Assembly (NCBI GenBank): GCA_023228745.1
Contig: JALOAP010000166.1
Span: 1 to 6,786 of the forward strand
Length of the DNA stretch: 6,786 nt
Source of the DNA: Dehalococcoidia bacterium
Lineage (GTDB): Bacteria > Chloroflexota > Dehalococcoidia > Tepidiformales > Tepidiformaceae
Direction of reading: 5' to 3'
Position numbers and translations under genes: made by a program. Under the pieces are notes generated by a model that did not search any database, was not told where the DNA came from, and saw nothing but the letters and a program-made list of their open reading frames with translations. Shown here in pieces: positions 4,754 to 6,786 of the stretch (position 1 is the first letter of the stretch; each line of letters starts with the position of its first letter).

Positions 4754-6786
4754 CTATCGGAATGTGGCCCCCCGGGGTGCGGCACTCGCTGCGGCTGTGA
4801 CCTCGGCAACGGGCGTATCCGCGACGGGCTCTTGCGACTGTCCTTCGATCGAGATCCGCGGGAGTACGCGGTCCAACCAGCCTGGCAGCCACCAGTTCCA
4901 GCTGCCCATGAGCTGCATGGTAGCTGGCACGAGGAGCAGGCGCACCACCGTCGCGTCGATGAACACGGCAACGGCGAGGCCGAGCCCGAACTCCTTCACC
5001 ACTCGCTGATCGTTCAGCACGAAGCTGAGGAAGACGACGATCATGATGGTTGCTGCCGCCGTGATCACACTCGCTGTCGCGGCGAGGCCGTGGGCGACCG
5101 ACTGCGCGTTGTCGCGCGTCCGCAAATACTCTTCGCGGATGCGGCTGACGAGGAACACTTCGTAATCCATGGAAAGCCCGAAGAGCACCGCGAACAGCAT
5201 CATGGGCAGGAAGGACTCAACCGGCCCGGCCTTGTCCGCGCCCGTGAGCTGGAGCCCCCAGCCCCACTCGAACACTGCCACAACAACCCCATAGGCGGCG
5301 CCGATGGAGAGCAGGTTCATGAGTGCAGCCTTGAACGCGATGACAAGCGAGCGGAAGACCATCGTGAGCAACACGAAGCTGATGCTGATTACGATGGTGA
5401 AGAAGAGCGGCAAGCGGTCGCCGATGCGGTCGGCGATATCGACGTAGCGGGCGGTTGTGCCGGCCACGAACACGTTCGCCTGGGACTCAGTGCCCTCGAG
5501 AACCGAGGGGAAGGTCTGTCCCCGGAGCTCGTGCACGAGCGCTGTGGTTGCCGCATCCTGCGGCGCACTCTCGGGGATGACCGAAAAGAGCGTGACACGA
5601 CCATCGGGACTGGTTTGCGGTGCGCCAACCGCCGCTACCCCGGGAGTTCCCTCGGCCGCCTGGCGCAGGCGCGATACGCCGGTAGACGTGCCTCCATCTA
5701 CCACGATCTGCAGTGGCCCATTCGCCCCCGGTCCGAATGCCTCGGCGGTGATGTCATAGGCGCGCCGGGTCGTCGAGGAGGAAGGGTTGTTCCCTGCGTC
5801 GGCTGAGCCAAGGCGCATATCGAGCAGTGGGATAGTCAGCACGATCAGCACAACGGCGCTGACTCCGAAGAAGAGGTATGGCCTCCGCATGATGGCGAGT
5901 CCCAGCCGATACCAGGGGCTCTCCTCGTGACGGACATCCGCCGGCCGGCGCACGCCGATGCGGTGACCCGCGAAACCCAACAGGGCCGGCAACACCACCA
6001 GCGCGACGACGACCGCGAACAAGACCATCAATGCTGCCGCGAGGCCGATCCAGCCGACAAACGGGATGCCCATGAACGACAGCCCAAGCAGGGAAGTGAT
6101 GACCACGCCGCCGGCAAAAATGACGGATTTTCCTGCCGTAGCCAGCGCGCTTCCCACCGCCGCCTCGATTGTCATGCCCGCAGCGACGTTTTCGCGGTGG
6201 CGGGCAACGATGAAGAGCGCGTAGTCGATCCCAACCCCGAGCCCGAGCATTGCCGCGATGTTCGGGCCGAACTTGCTCAGCTCGACCACTGAGGTCATCG
6301 CGAAGATCGCGGCGAAGCCCCCGGCGAGGCCGAAGAGTGCCGTACCGATAGGGAGGAACGTGGGGACGAGTGCCCGGAAGAGGAGGTAGAGGATGATGAA
6401 TGCCACGACGAGGCCAAGAACGGTCGACTCGTTCGGCCCTTCGTGCTCCTGGGCCACGGCCACAGGCCCACCGAACTCCACGGCCAGATCGGCGCTACGG
6501 GCAGCGTCCATCGCGGCCTGCAGCTGATGGATGTCCTCGGACCGCACTTCGTCGGCAGGAAGAGAGAATTGCACGCGGGCCACGCCCACGGTGCCGTCGG
6601 CAGAGAGCAGGCCACTCCCGGGCGCATAGGGGGACAATACCGCCGCAACCCCGTCGAGTGCCTCCGCCTGCGCAACGAGGTGCTCGACCGATGCCCGGAC
6701 TGCTGGGTCCTCGAGGCCGCGACTGGCCTTCAGCACGATGTCGCCGTAGTCGCCCGAGCGTGCCGGGAAGGCTGCTTCGAGAAGCT
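4754..6786 (-). CDS. MMPL/RND-superfamily membrane transporter (5' end beyond the window)
   Basis: About 676 codons are visible and the frame is open to the right edge; a GTG at 6736 is internal, since the upstream residues (e.g. FPARSGDYGD) still read as MMPL sequence. Counting from the first full codon, residues ~1-115 are the end of the first extracytoplasmic domain. About five membrane segments follow (~120-270), with GIDYALF (185-191) as the first Asp-Tyr motif. After a cytoplasmic loop come a membrane segment at ~303-321 (YLFFGVSAVVLIVLTIPLL), a second extracytoplasmic domain containing ANGPLQIVVDG, and further segments with SMDYEVFLVSR (from 538) as the second Asp-Tyr motif. DATVVRLLLVPA and WNWWLP near the end are typical of actinobacterial and Chloroflexota MMPL proteins. 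Only the first membrane helix and start appear to be missing. Such proteins export lipids or other hydrophobic compounds using the proton gradient; the cargo here is unknown. The regulator gene begins 83 nt downstream, with no clear terminator between. Confidence 0.92.
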   Translation of the reverse strand, partial: LLEAAFPARSGDYGDIVLKASRGLEDPAVRASVEHLVAQAEALDGVAAVLSPYAPGSGLLSADGTVGVARVQFSLPADEVRSEDIHQLQAAMDAARSADLAVEFGGPVAVAQEHEGPNESTVLGLVVAFIILYLLFRALVPTFLPIGTALFGLAGGFAAIFAMTSVVELSKFGPNIAAMLGLGVGIDYALFIVARHRENVAAGMTIEAAVGSALATAGKSVIFAGGVVITSLLGLSFMGIPFVGWIGLAAALMVLFAVVVALVVLPALLGFAGHRIGVRRPADVRHEESPWYRLGLAIMRRPYLFFGVSAVVLIVLTIPLLDMRLGSADAGNNPSSSTTRRAYDITAEAFGPGANGPLQIVVDGGTSTGVSRLRQAAEGTPGVAAVGAPQTSPDGRVTLFSVIPESAPQDAATTALVHELRGQTFPSVLEGTESQANVFVAGTTARYVDIADRIGDRLPLFFTIVISISFVLLTMVFRSLVIAFKAALMNLLSIGAAYGVVVAVFEWGWGLQLTGADKAGPVESFLPMMLFAVLFGLSMDYEVFLVSRIREEYLRTRDNAQSVAHGLAATASVITAAATIMIVVFLSFVLNDQRVVKEFGLGLAVAVFIDATVVRLLLVPATMQLMGSWNWWLPGWLDRVLPRISIEGQSQEPVADTPVAEVTAAASAAPRGATFR

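Noticed and set aside
4727..5806. Plus-strand open frame of 359 codons across the regulator promoter and the transporter
   Set aside because: Rich in His, Glu, Asp and Arg as expected from the complement of membrane-protein codons; no domain, and it overlaps the operator.
6736..6736. GTG at 6736 as the transporter start codon
   Set aside because: The frame continues upstream to the window edge with MMPL-like residues, and a start here would remove the first membrane helix and most of the first extracytoplasmic domain.
1..6786. CRISPR array, tRNA or rRNA gene, insertion sequence or phage attachment site
   Set aside because: No spaced direct repeats, cloverleaf-like segments, transposase or integrase frames, or terminal inverted repeats were seen on either strand.

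Overview
The window is a GC-rich bacterial segment in which every supported gene lies on the minus strand. Read right to left (the direction of transcription) it holds: the 3' part of an MMPL/RND-type membrane transporter (cut by the right edge); a Crp/Fnr-family regulator; a complete molybdopterin oxidoreductase of the NarG/ethylbenzene-dehydrogenase-like (type II DMSO reductase) group; and the 5' part of a second, paralogous molybdopterin oxidoreductase (cut by the left edge). Nothing here fixes the taxon. High GC, an actinobacterial/Chloroflexota-style MMPL protein and duplicated type II molybdoenzymes would fit Chloroflexota (Dehalococcoidia-like) or Actinomycetota, but this is only a guess.

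Layout: 1-794 paralogue 1, partial; 795-909 intergenic with a terminator-like hairpin and a 16-bp palindrome; 910-3705 paralogue 2, complete, best read from a GTG start behind a perfect Shine-Dalgarno sequence rather than from the ATG at 3720; 3706-3890 intergenic with a 13-bp perfect hairpin and a second palindrome; 3891-4670 Crp/Fnr regulator; 4671-4753 intergenic with a third palindrome; 4754-6786 transporter, partial. There are no RNA genes, CRISPR arrays or insertion sequences, and no gene-free stretch longer than about 200 bases.

The main result is that three palindromes of one form, TRTGA-N6-TCAY, sit one each in the intergenic region directly upstream of the regulator, of oxidoreductase 2 and of oxidoreductase 1. 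They are not seen elsewhere in the window by eye. This is the half-site geometry of Crp/Fnr operators. The regulator's recognition helix keeps the Glu and Arg that read TGA but has Leu where CRP has the Arg that reads the G of TGTGA, which fits sites carrying either G or A there. The regulator also ends in a C-x2-C-x3-C cluster, placed as in the C-terminal iron-sulfur sensor of Bacillus subtilis Fnr. The simplest model is a self-regulated, iron-sulfur (oxygen or redox) sensing switch that controls two tandem type II molybdoenzymes as separate transcription units. The substrates and electron-transfer partners of these enzymes cannot be told from the window.
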